Shown one piece after another: positions 54,240 to 63,500 of a stretch of 64,000 nt of DNA. The translations under genes were made by a program, and so were the position numbers. The notes under the pieces were generated by a model. The model searched no databases. It saw only the letters and a program-made list of their open reading frames with translations, and was not told where the DNA came from. The stretch covers positions 203,198 to 267,197 of the forward strand of contig JAKSZP010006616.1 of NCBI GenBank assembly GCA_022478985.1, in the 5' to 3' direction. The DNA is from Massospora cicadina (taxonomy: Eukaryota > Entomophthoromycota > Entomophthoromycetes > Entomophthorales > Entomophthoraceae). How positions within the stretch are numbered: the first letter of the stretch is position 1; each line of letters opens with the position of its first letter.

Positions 54240-55260
54240 ACTCCTCATCCACATAATTCTTATCAGCTAAGTGTCCACCAGGGCCAGAACCTCACACTCC
54301 TTCTTTCCTATACCTTCCTGCACCTCCACAGGTAAAAACAAACAACAATAAAGCAAAGTAGGTGGTTTATTCTGGGATACCGGATTCACTAGATTGTTGC
54401 AAAAATAATATTGAGCATTCTTCTTCTGGACCTCAGGACCTGAATGGGGCCTTCATCCGTAGTTGCCGCCTCTGGCACCTAATCCCCCTCCCCAAGTTTC
54501 CCCTGACTCTTTTCTTTTTCCTCCAATTAACTAAACCCCTTGGAGCTGTGCACAGGCTTCAAACCTGCCGTCTCACTGCATATTGACCCAGAAATTCCCA
54601 AGAGACCGCACCACTCTTGAGGAGCCTGCACCAAAACCACCTGCCGCTCCACCTGCAACTCTAAAGCCACCTCTTCCTCCAACTTCGCCGCAGGCTGCAC
54701 CACATCCAAAGCCAGCAGCAAATCAGCCTTCAAATTTTGATGGAACATTTGAGGTAACTGGGACTCTGGCGCCTTTGTTCTGTTTGCCAGCACACGGAAC
54801 ATTTGACCATATTCCTCCACAACCTCCCTTCCGTGGCCACAATGCAGCAACGCAGACCAGGCCTAATCTTGCGCCTCTTCTGGGCATTCTGCCCGTTTAA
54901 AAGAAAATTCACACACTCCTCCGCTGACCTGAAAATCCCACCTTCTCCTCCAAAAGAACTCATACCCAGCTTAACTGCTTCACTATCAAGGTCACCAAAA
55001 CTTGGCTTAACTGTAAGGCGAATGAATTCTCACCCCCTGCCACCTTCCTCAGCCACCCCTGAAACTGAACAAAGCCAAACGTCTGATGGATCAGTTCCAA
55101 CTTCTATGAACTCAGCATTGATGGAATCCTTTCTCCGGCATTTACCAATCCAAACACTTTCCCACTAATCCAGGACTCACTTAAGCAACTGTTTAAAACA
55201 CAAAGCAAAAAAGTGGCCAAAATATCACCATCAAATTTGTCGCAGAATGGTGATACTATA
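54240..55260 (-). pseudogene. epsilon gag and protease remnant
   Basis: The 54527-54850 frame has EEYGQMFRVLANRTKAPESQ then LPQMFHQNLKADLLLALDVV, the typical end of a retrotransposon gag (PF03732-like) domain. The 54730-54963 frame supplies earlier gag (GGIFRSAEECVNFLLNGQNA). After a Glu/Gln-rich segment the protease reads ALVDT followed by a stop where Gly should be, near 54283, then ADKNYVDEEWTRKCGLPLQ in another frame. Two or more frameshifts are needed to link them. Confidence 0.68.
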
Positions 55261-55603
55261 CTGGAAATACCACCTTTCCTGGACCTCTTTTACTTGCACC
55301 AAAAAAACATGAAAGTAAATAAGTTATGCTTTTTGTAACACAATGGCTCCTTCCAATGAGCCACGAATGAGCTAGGAAGTGGGCCCCAAGTCAAAGATCA
55401 AAGTGCGAATATGGTTTCTGAGGCCATTTTATTAGCGCATGTGCTACAGGCGCTATGGACAAATATCCCTTGGAGGACAGCTGAGAGTATGCTTACCCCA
55501 AGAAACAGACCATTACGCCAATACAAGGTGTATAAGTAGGCAATAGCCCTCTTAGACTCACTCTCAAAGTCTAACTCCTGTTTTTATATGCAAAGATGGC
55601 CAC

Positions 55604-56179
55604 TGTTAGTCTGATTATATTAATATGAACCCCAGAAATCAATAACAAGATAAATAAGGCAATTAAGCTAAATGATTTATTATGTATATTAGGCAGGTCA
55701 GTAGGAAACAGAACTAAAGAACCTTCAGTTCCCAGCTCCCTTTCCTCATAGCCCTCTTCTTCAAGAATGATTCAGAATACTCTGTCATACCTGACACTAT
55801 GTCCTTTGGAAAATGCCATAATTAAACTTCCATCGCCCTAAGCTTAATTAAAATCTCTGCTGTCCAAGCCTCCCACCCATGACTTGATGCATCTACACAA
55901 ATCTATCTTGAACCAAAAAACCTACCCATTTTAAAGCCTCCTGGTTCAGTCCCAGCCTGACATAAGTTTCAATTGACGTCCTGCCTCAGTCTCAACCTCA
56001 TCTCATAGCCTGGCCAGAAACAATGCTCCATCACCTCCTTCTTTATTCACACATCAGCTTACCATGTCTTATTAATTATCAGGGCGATGTAATGTTGAGG
56101 GTTAACCTCAACTGTTTCAGAGGAAACTTCTTGGGAAGTAAAATCAATCTTAACTCCATTATTATCCCAATGTCTGACA
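55604..56179 (-). repeat. gamma-like LTR (576 bp)
   Basis: On the minus strand it starts TGTCAGACATTGGGATAATA and ends ACTAACA. The first 90 bases align with the gamma 3' LTR at 25457 downward. An AATAAA lies at 55670-55680 on the minus strand. Flanking bases (gccac, atggg) show no duplication. It may be gamma's lost 5' LTR or a solo LTR. Confidence 0.55.
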
Positions 56180-56539
56180 ATGGGTGTAACCTTCAACTGC
56201 ATATAACAAGGCCATAGTATGTTGGACGTCTGTCATGTTAGTGGAACTTGTTGAGAAAATAGAGAATTGCAATTGAAGCTCATCAAAAGAGTGAGTACTT
56301 GGTTGTTAATGTTGATGAATGAAGCTGACGAGCCCCCCCAAGGGAGGTCTAGAACTAAGGGTGAAATTTCTGGGACAACACGGCTAGTTTAAGAACTCCA
56401 CCACCGCACCTGGAGCAACGCAAAAATGTGACAGCTGACCAAAATGAACAGCATGAGGCAAATCACTGACCGCAAGTTCATCTGATAAATCTAACCATTC
56501 CTACACCCAACTCAAACAGAATAGTAGAAATGGTGGACA
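56180..56539. other. No recognisable feature
   Basis: About 360 bases with short stop-ridden frames on both strands. I saw no motif, repeat match or promoter-like structure. Confidence 0.5.
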
Positions 56540-57790
56540 CTATGGGTCAGTCATTTATGTCACAGAACCAGAAAATAAAATTTGAGACTAGCCTGCAAGT
56601 TGGTGTTTGTGAGCACCCGGAGGCAAACCATGATGCCAAAGGCATAACCATCTGAGCGAGTTGATAAATAGGCATGAGGTATGTGAACAAAGGATGACGG
56701 AAGGTGGCCGCCATAATCATCAACCTGAAAAACAACAAATAATGTCCCCTAAGGCCCAGAAATTTGGAAATGGGGACTCATCAAGTAAAAATGAGTGGCC
56801 AGGATTCGCCAAGGGGCCACTAGTGATAGATTAGGTGGTAAGGTCATGAAACCTCACCAATGGGGAGATAAGAATTCCAACATCATTGGCACTTCTTTCA
56901 TCCAGTGGACTGAAAAACGGTGATATTACCCAAAAGGTCATACATGCAATACTCCCAATTGAAACAGGTGAGGAGAAGCGAAATGAGAATGGTCACTAGT
57001 GCCTAATTGTGACGCAACCCAAGAAATATTGTTTGGGGTTGCTTAGGTGGCGAATTCTGGAAAATTTTGAAGAAAGTAAATTTTTGGTTGGGAAAGGGTA
57101 GTTTATTGGAATACTAAATGTAAAGAATTGACTGACAACTGTACCAGTGAGGGAGGTTGCCTTAAGGCCTAGGGGCTTAGGATTAGGTAAAAATGAATGA
57201 ATGAAAGAGGTACAAATCTAACTTCTACAGCAGAACGAAATCTTGCAACTAACTTGACACTGAATTAGCCTTCCACTTACCCTCTAACTCCCACTTGAGT
57301 TTAGCCGCTAAACTGTTTCTAACATAATATGCTTGGATCAGCATCGCTTCATTTGGTGGGCAACTGGAAGCACCCATGGCCAGGGCACAGGGGCCCTGTC
57401 CTACTGGGTATTGATTTGATTTCTCACATTTAATTTCGCTGGGTTCTGTCCCCCAATTATTCTGATTTTTCACCTTTTCTGGAGCAACCTAAAATTACCA
57501 TTGGAGTTATTTCACCCAAATGCTTATAATTTTATTTCCCTTTGGTGGACCCCAACATTGGTGCTGAAACGACATTCTCACCATTACCCTTTGGCTTGCA
57601 TCCTTTTTCCCACTGCAACCTCAACACACACTTTCCCAATCTGCATGAAAAGCTTGCTCATGTTAAATAGGGCAGGGAAAGATGTACCCATTAAAGGGTA
57701 GGCCGTCACCTACCGTTCATCACCACATGGGCGAGAACGCCCTAGATGACAAGGTGGATGGTGCCTTTCTCAAGCCCTTTTTTGTGCAAA
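56540..57790. repeat. Unclassified repeat R, copy 2 (no solo LTR)
   Basis: The counterpart of 17350-19350 without the solo LTR; the empty site lies at about 56790. The minus-strand peptide at 57249-57473 (EPSEIKCEKSNQYPVGQGPC, then LAAKLKWELEGKWK) is shared with copy 1. CCCCAACA followed by TTGGTGCTGAAACGAC at about 57550-57575 is a possible LTR end plus primer-binding site. If so, TGTCACAG at 56557 would be the LTR start, giving about 1 kb. Confidence 0.6.
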
Positions 57791-57849
57791 AAGGGAACAA
57801 CATACAGTTGAGGCGCAGGGCCACTCCACCAAATTTACACTATTACTGT

Positions 57850-59041
57850 TCTCATTTTATCTTTTCAACAAGGATTATTAGATAATTAAATTTAAATTGT
57901 TCATAATCATCCTCATGAAGAAATATGCCAGAGTTTAGACAAGCTTCTGTTCTGGCAAGAGCTGAACAGAACTTTATCAGGGTGGAAATTTTGAGAGAAA
58001 AATGTTTATCAACCTCAACCTGATTCCCTTACTATTCTTTGCTGCAGGCTCTCTGCACTGTTTAACTGATTATGAAAAAAGAGTAATTTTACAATTTGAT
58101 CTGAATATTTTTGTTTTTTTTTCTTTGATTGTTCATGCATAACTTTGATACTACTGGACCAATTTGGATATTCTTTTTTTTAAAAACGATGCTCCAACTT
58201 AGGTCCCATTTTACTTTTGTAAAGATTGGTCCAAAATCTGATTAGTAACTTATTATGTATATGAGAATAGAACCAAAGCCTTGGATAATTGTGGGACTAA
58301 TACATTGCCAGATAAACTTAATTCCAGCATTGGTGAAGCAATAGCTCTAAATCAACTTGTGACATGATATATGTTCTATGGCTGAGGGGTATGTTAAAAT
58401 CTAGGAAATTATATTATCATTTTATGATGAGCTTAATCATTATAATTGCTTATCATTTTTGCATAATTTGATCAATAAAAGTAGCTAAATTTTATAGAAT
58501 GAATTATTGTAGATGGTGATTTGTATTTTGCATAAAATGACCAATAAGAACCACTTAAATTAATAGAATGAATTATTGTTGATAGTGATTAGTTAATTTA
58601 GCATAACTTGACCAATGAAATCAACTAAATTTAATAAAATGAATTATTGTAGATGGCAATTAGTAATTGTAGCATAAATTGCCCAATAAAATAAAATAAA
58701 AATTAAAAAAATGCAGTATTAGTATATTTGTTTACCATCTAGTACTAAAAAAAGTATATTTGTTTATAAGATATTATATAATATATACAATAAATTTTTA
58801 TTTTTATATAAAGGTATAAGAATAGTATATATATAAGTAAGTAATATTTTATTATAAAATTGGAAATAGAAAAGCCTCTTAAAATGGACCAAAATGTTTT
58901 TTGGGAAAAAACTTGCTTTAATTTTTTTGGAAAAAAAGAGCTTATTATAAAAATAGGAAAAAAGAACCTCCTAAAAAAGGCACCAAAAAGTATTACATAA
59001 TTGAGAAATCATTAATATGCAATAACCCTTTTTGAAGTAAG
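57850..59041. other. AT-rich gene-free stretch
   Basis: About 1.2 kb of very AT-rich DNA without open frames of note. It contains a tandem repeat (58456-58690) and runs of A/T with TATATA tracts around 58770-58850. A pair of similar A-rich lines at 58870-58980 (repeated GGAAAAAA, AGCCTCTTAAAA and ACCTCCTAAAA motifs) suggests slippage-generated repetition. It ends at the alpha5 LTR. Confidence 0.6.
58456..58690. repeat. Tandem repeat, 69-71-bp unit, about 3.3 copies
   Basis: The anchor GCATAA(A/T) recurs at 58461, 58530, 58601 and 58672, spacings of 69, 71 and 71 bases. Each full unit contains GAATGAATTATTGT(A/T)GAT near its end. Copies differ by several substitutions, so it is an old minisatellite. 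Confidence 0.9.
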
Positions 59042-59796
59042 TTTTGGACATTTGCCTCCCAGGCCCCAGAAGAAGAGTTTTGTGGGTGAATATTGGCTGA
59101 ATGAAGGGAATGTCAGACATTTATGAGTCCACAATAATAAGGGGGTCAAATTTATTAATAATAATGATTTAGTTGGCCAAAAGACCTTGGCTGAAGCTTT
59201 ATGGAACCCCACGAATTAGGGCAACACTTTTACAAAAACTAATTGGGTAAATAGCACAAAGTCAGGAAATCCAATTCCTCTGACTTTGCAGCCTATTCCA
59301 GGGCGCCCAACGAAGGGTTCACCTTCAGCCTCATCTAACCCCATTCAAGCTCCTATGCAGGAACTGCCCTTTTTATAGGCGTGGCTGAGGTCCCCCAAGG
59401 TAAAAAATTTTCTCCTATGGGGATTGGCTGAAATACATCAAGTTATTACCTCATGGGTACGTTTTGGCCAATAAGGATTCCCATTTATTGTTTTATTAAC
59501 AAGATTCAAGTTTGTCAAATCTCAATAGGGTAAAATTGCATATTGCCTAATTTAGAAATTTCCCAAGCCATATGAACATTAAGCCTCAACATTTTATATA
59601 TCTTTATCAATTTGCTATAATGGATTCTCTCTTTTACCTCCACACGGCGCCCATTAAACCCTCTATAAATTTAGGCTCTTTGCATTTTCTTATTTTTATT
59701 ATTTTATTATCAGCAGTAATAAAAGCCACTGATTTACATTGTTGGATTTCCAGGCTGCAAGCACCAGAGAGCCAATTTAAAAGTCAAAATCCAACA
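59042..59796 (+). repeat. alpha5 5' LTR
   Basis: Starts TTTTGGACATTTGCC (canonical TGTTGGACA with one change) and ends AAATCCAACA. The family box CCCTTTTTATAGGCGTGGC then GAGGTCCCCC lies at 59361-59396. Confidence 0.87.
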
Positions 59797-59798
59797 AG

Positions 59799-59816
59799 TG
59801 GTGCTCACTACAGGGG
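59799..59816 (+). other. alpha5 primer-binding site
   Basis: TGGTGCTCACTACAGGGG, two bases after the LTR end, identical to alpha2 and alpha4. Confidence 0.88.
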
Positions 59817-59846
59817 CTCCTGTACACCACAAAAAACCGTTAAATA

Positions 59847-60861
59847 ATGGAAGCTGATGGGGGGAGCAACCCTTCTAGCATTTCTGCTAATAACCCTAAG
59901 CTAGCTCTTATGGAACAACAGCTATCCAGTGCTTTGTCTCGCCTTAAACGGCTCAAGCAGCACTCATCTCAACGCTCAGTTATACAAAAAACCCCTCTTT
60001 GAGACAAGTCTACATCTGGTGAGGGCAGTATTGATTCCTTCCTCTATGTATATGAATCTGCGATGGAAGAAGCAACTGACCAACAAGAAATAAAGTATAT
60101 TCTTCTCTGCTTAAACCGTTTAGCTCAAGAAATCATGGTACATTCCATGGTCAACCTCAGCACTTGGGTGGAGGTTAAGCAAGCGCTTATTGATGAGTTT
60201 GGCTCCAAACAGAGTTTACAACGGCAGATACAGGCCTTTATGTGCCTTAGTTTGCAAGAGGGATAATCTATTACCTCTTATTTTTAGCGCTTCTATACAA
60301 AAGTCAACCTCTGTTGCTGCCAAGATTTCTCTCTTAATGAGGCAATTGTAGCTATCTTGTCTGGGTTAGCATCTCATCCTACCTTAGTGATGCATCTCTC
60401 TTCTGTAAAGCGCACTTTCACAACTGTATGAAATATAAAAGAGGCCTTATTAGTGGTTGCTGATATCTATGAGCTTGACCCTACCCAAGGATGTTTGAGT
60501 CAAGCAGATATGCAACAAAGTTAGTTTCTACTACTGCTGTTATACTTTGGAAGCCTGTTCTTATGATGTTGCCAGACAAATGATTACTCCTTCCTATAAC
60601 AATAAGCAGATGGTATAGGCTGTGACAATGCAATGCTTCCATTCATCTTCAGTTAAAGATACTAAGTTGGTGAAAGCAGTAGATCCTTCGCCTTGTCTCT
60701 CTTCTTCTTCAGAGCGGTCTTCCCAAGTAGTTTCAATGCCTGCTTTTCAGCCTAAACCCCTCTCTCAGGTCCCAGTCACTCCTACTATCCATGGGTTATC
60801 TGACCAAGTCACGCTGGCTAACTGATCTGTTTCATTAAAGCACCCAGTCACTGAATGACCC
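59847..60861 (+). pseudogene. alpha5 gag (longest preserved alpha gag; several stops)
   Basis: The ATG at 59847 opens MEADGGSNPSSISANN, 31 bases after the primer-binding site. A single frame then runs with few interruptions. It has a heptad-like N-terminal segment (LMEQQLSSALSRLKRLKQHS), then GEGSIDSFLYVYESAMEEAT, the capsid core QSLQRQIQAFMCLSLQEG (60210-60266), LNEAIVAILSGLASHPTLVM, and NIKEALLVVADIYELDP. The tail (60622-60825) is Ser/Pro-rich. In-frame stops occur at about 59998, 60264, 60284, 60429 and 60521. It is a useful guide to the intact gag of the family. Confidence 0.87.
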
Positions 60862-61033
60862 TGTCGGCGCTTCAGTTCTCTGGACTGGTGCTGAGGTTTG
60901 TAGGTGGCTTGAAGCTGGAAAATTTGGAAAGAGCACTGAGAAGAAAATATAAAAATGGGTTAGAATACTAAATCTACCAGCTTTAAGCCACCTACAAACC
61001 TCAGTGCCAATCCAGAGTACTGTAGCGTTGACA
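60862..61033. repeat. 172-bp foldback unit (57-bp terminal inverted repeats), possible short LTR
   Basis: The arms 60862-60918 and 60977-61033 are inverted repeats of 57 bases each with 8 mismatches (49 of 57 pair), separated by 58 bases. The unit starts TGTCGGCGC and ends GTTGACA, so it also has LTR-like TG...CA ends. Four bases later comes a perfect 18-base primer-binding site. It could be a short LTR with extreme terminal inverted repeats, or a foldback element lodged there. No second copy is seen in the window. Confidence 0.75.
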
Positions 61034-61037
61034 AAAT

Positions 61038-61055
61038 TGGTGCTCACTACAGGGG
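61038..61055 (+). other. Primer-binding site after the foldback unit
   Basis: TGGTGCTCACTACAGGGG, identical to the alpha sites. It implies that the bases before it are an LTR end. Confidence 0.75.
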
Positions 61056-61097
61056 TGCTCTGAGATGTCCTAAGTGAAAACGTCTATCACAAAAAAT

Positions 61098-62110
61098 GGA
61101 AAATACTAGCAGCCAGAAGACCAAACGACTGGTCAGTTAAGAAGCGTTACTCAATGGGTTAGTACCTTGCGATATGCAACGCTACCCTCACAGTTGGAGA
61201 GGCTAGAATTTTGGGCCGCCTTCCAACTCTCGCTGCACTCCCTTGATGGGAGACAATACCAACTCCAGTAAGAAAACCTCAATGATGTTGTCCAACTAAT
61301 AAACGGCATCTACTCAGTGGTCACCTACTCCAGCTGCTCCCGTGCCTCTTCCATACCTTCTACAATGGATAACCTCTACACCTCAGCCGTACTACCAGCA
61401 GGGGAAATTGCCCTGGGCCTGTACGCTACCTTTGTAACTTTGTCCACCCTGCTATCAATCACCTAGTTCAGCTAGTCTAGTTACACCATCAGGAGGTATT
61501 TTGGCAACAGGGACTCACCCAGAATTTACACTAATACATCATCAACTTCTACGACACCACCTCTTCCTTTGTTCATGACAACTGGTGCTCACTACAGGGG
61601 TGCTTCAAAGGTGCGCCCTGAGGAGTTACCCTCAACCTTGGACAATAATGAAACCATCGTGAACACACCAGATGATCTTTTAACTTACTTCTGATGGAAC
61701 GGCCAAGACACAATAATATTTTGGTCCAAATTTCCAAGGAAATCCTTTGAGCGTGCCCCTGAAGACTTCATTTGCTTCTGAGCTCCCAGTCATCTGAAAC
61801 CGTTGCTTGACCTTCTAAATATTCCTGAAAAAATTAAAAATATGAACTTGAGCCAAAATGCCAGCATCACAAAGAAAAAAGATTAATGAAAGCAATCATT
61901 TATTACAGGGACCAAGCATTGCATTTTAAGAGGATGTGGGATGCTAGGAGAGAAGAAGCCTTTGAGGACATCACCCAGAGGGATGACAATTAGGCGCTAG
62001 GACCTGTCTACTGTGATGAGAAAAAAATGTTTAAGCCTCTCTCAGCTTTGGGCAAAATCGAAAAGAAATTGCCAAGCTACAAAACATCCTCAGTTGAAAA
62101 AAGAAAATCA
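61098..62110 (+). pseudogene. zeta gag-like N-terminal coding region (broken)
   Basis: From an ATG at 61098 (MENTSSQKTKRLV), one frame reads TQWVSTLRYATLPSQLERLE then FWAAFQLSLHSLDGRQYQLQ, a stop, then DVVQLINGIYSVVTYSSCSR and LYTSAVLPAGEIALGLYATF. The same frame continues beyond 61580 with NETIVNTPDDLLTYF, FWSKFPRKSFERAPEDF and LKPLLDLLNIPEKIKNMNLS. It is Leu-rich and helical. I recognise no domain; gag is suggested only by its place after the primer-binding site. Stops are few until about 62000. Confidence 0.45.
61583..61600 (+). other. Second primer-binding-like site inside zeta
   Basis: TGGTGCTCACTACAGGGG occurs again, preceded by CATGACAAC and followed by TGCTTC. It is identical to the four other perfect sites. 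It lies within an otherwise open frame, where it reads TGAHYRGA. Either another LTR end was joined here or the leader was duplicated. Confidence 0.6.
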
Positions 62111-62179
62111 AAATGATTTGAGTGCTCGAATTTCAACTAAAATAATTAATTTTAATACTAAAAAAAGTCTTTTATTTAG

Positions 62180-63480
62180 ATAATAAAAAACAAAATCCTC
62201 CGTTTAAAGTCAATTCCCACCCTGCTTCTGAGCAGAAAGTGGAAACAAAGCGCATATTTAATTTGTGCCTAAAAGTGCCATATGACAAATCAAATGTGGC
62301 CAGCGAGCATCAATAACACCAAATTGATGAAATTGTGATAATTTGAGACCCAATTTTTAATCACAACAAAGGCAGCAAGCTGCAAGGATTTCTGGGGAGC
62401 CCCAAAAACAATTGTCGTGATGATGCAATTCAAATGCCAGGCAAAATACCTGGGGCTTACCTTTGCACCATTTGGGATGAGCTCAACGACTTCTTTCTAG
62501 CAACGCTACCATTTTCTGACTTTGACGGCTCCCCTTTAGAGATCAGCCACCTATTACTAAAATAAAAAATTTATATCACCCAGTTTGACTCTCTGATTGG
62601 GATAGCACTGATCCTAACAAAGATGTGAGTCCCAAAAAAGTGAAACCTGGGAAACCAGCTGACACTACCTCCATTATTAATGCCAACCTTCTGGCCCACT
62701 TTGCAATTCCCTCTCAAACCTTGTCACACAGTTCACTTTTGGTTATGAGTGAGATTTGCTCGTTCCAATCCTAAGATGGTGGCTTGGCGTCGCTCAAAGA
62801 GGCCCCCCTATTGGCCCCTCTAGGGGACCACACCCTACCATTATCTGGTCATCTTCCAAGCTCCTGGGGTTGCTCGCCTGCACTAGCCACTTTTCAACAA
62901 CCTTTTCTCCAAGCCTTACCTGGATCTGATGGTGGATAAGGTGATTGCAAGATGCCAGGTTTGAATGGCAACTGAAATAAACTGAAAGATTGAAGAGGCT
63001 GAAGCCCTCATGGCCAAGATGGCGCAGGAGAAGTGCAAATGTATAACACAGATGGAGGCAGAGTTGAAGGCCTCCCAGATAGAAGTTATTTAAGTATGAA
63101 GGCTGCTGGTCGTCCTGCAGTCAGAAATTTGGGACAAGACTGACTGGATCAAAATGCTCACAATTGAAAAATTGCAGCTTAGGCTGGAGTTATCATGCCT
63201 CAAGACAAGTTACCTTGAAACCAAACAGCAGCTCAAAGTCAGCCACCACAAAATATTAGATTGCTCATACAGTAATGGATCACGGATTGAGGAACTTAAA
63301 ACCACCTTTCCCAAATAACAATCCAAGTCAATTATGAGGGCCTTAGTCAATGTTTTTGTCTAGCTTCGAACCCTAACCACACCAGGCACTATCACTGACC
63401 TGGTCTGCATTTCGCTTGAGGCTCCGTATGCCCCCAAACTTGATTCCTCTGACCCTCAGGCCACAACTTGCTCCCCTAGG
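62180..63480 (+). pseudogene. zeta C-terminal coding region with coiled coil (broken)
   Basis: Readable segments are DDAIQMPGKIPGAYLCTIWD then ELNDFFLATLPFSDFDGSPL (62420-62550), a Pro/Ser-rich part (KKVKPGKPADTTSIINANLL, 62635-62710), and from about 62985 a heptad-rich stretch: KIEEAEALMAKMAQEKCKCI, QMEAELKASQIEVI, then IEKLQLRLELSCLKTSYLET and KQQLKVSHHKIL. This predicts a coiled coil of roughly 100 residues. It ends near the purine tract. No enzymatic motif is present. Frame changes are near 62570, 62930 and 63090. Confidence 0.5.
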
Positions 63481-63490
63481 CCAAGGCTTG

Positions 63491-63500
63491 AAGGGGGCTC
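63491..63500 (+). other. zeta polypurine tract
   Basis: GAAGGGGGCTC ends directly at the LTR start, where second-strand priming would occur. Similar G-runs precede the alpha and beta 3' LTRs. Confidence 0.55.

Larger units (their letters stand above)
53571..55260 (-). mobile_element. Ty3/gypsy relic epsilon (gag to RT start), minus strand
   Basis: In minus-strand order: gag (54527-55260), protease remnant (about 54240-54290), pre-RT linker and the N-terminal RT (53571-53912). The element is truncated inside RT at 53571. No LTRs were found. RT and linker resemble the delta lineage more than alpha. Confidence 0.75.
59042..60861 (+). mobile_element. Ty3/gypsy element alpha5, 5' LTR plus gag only
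   Basis: A plus-strand alpha family copy with a 755-bp 5' LTR, a perfect primer-binding site and most of gag. The sequence stops resembling alpha near 60830-60861, where a 172-bp foldback unit begins. No protease or pol follows, so the element is truncated or was overwritten by the neighbouring element. Confidence 0.85.

Noticed and set aside
58456..58690. CRISPR array or replication-origin iterons
   Set aside because: Units are contiguous without spacers, and the surroundings are eukaryotic transposon DNA.
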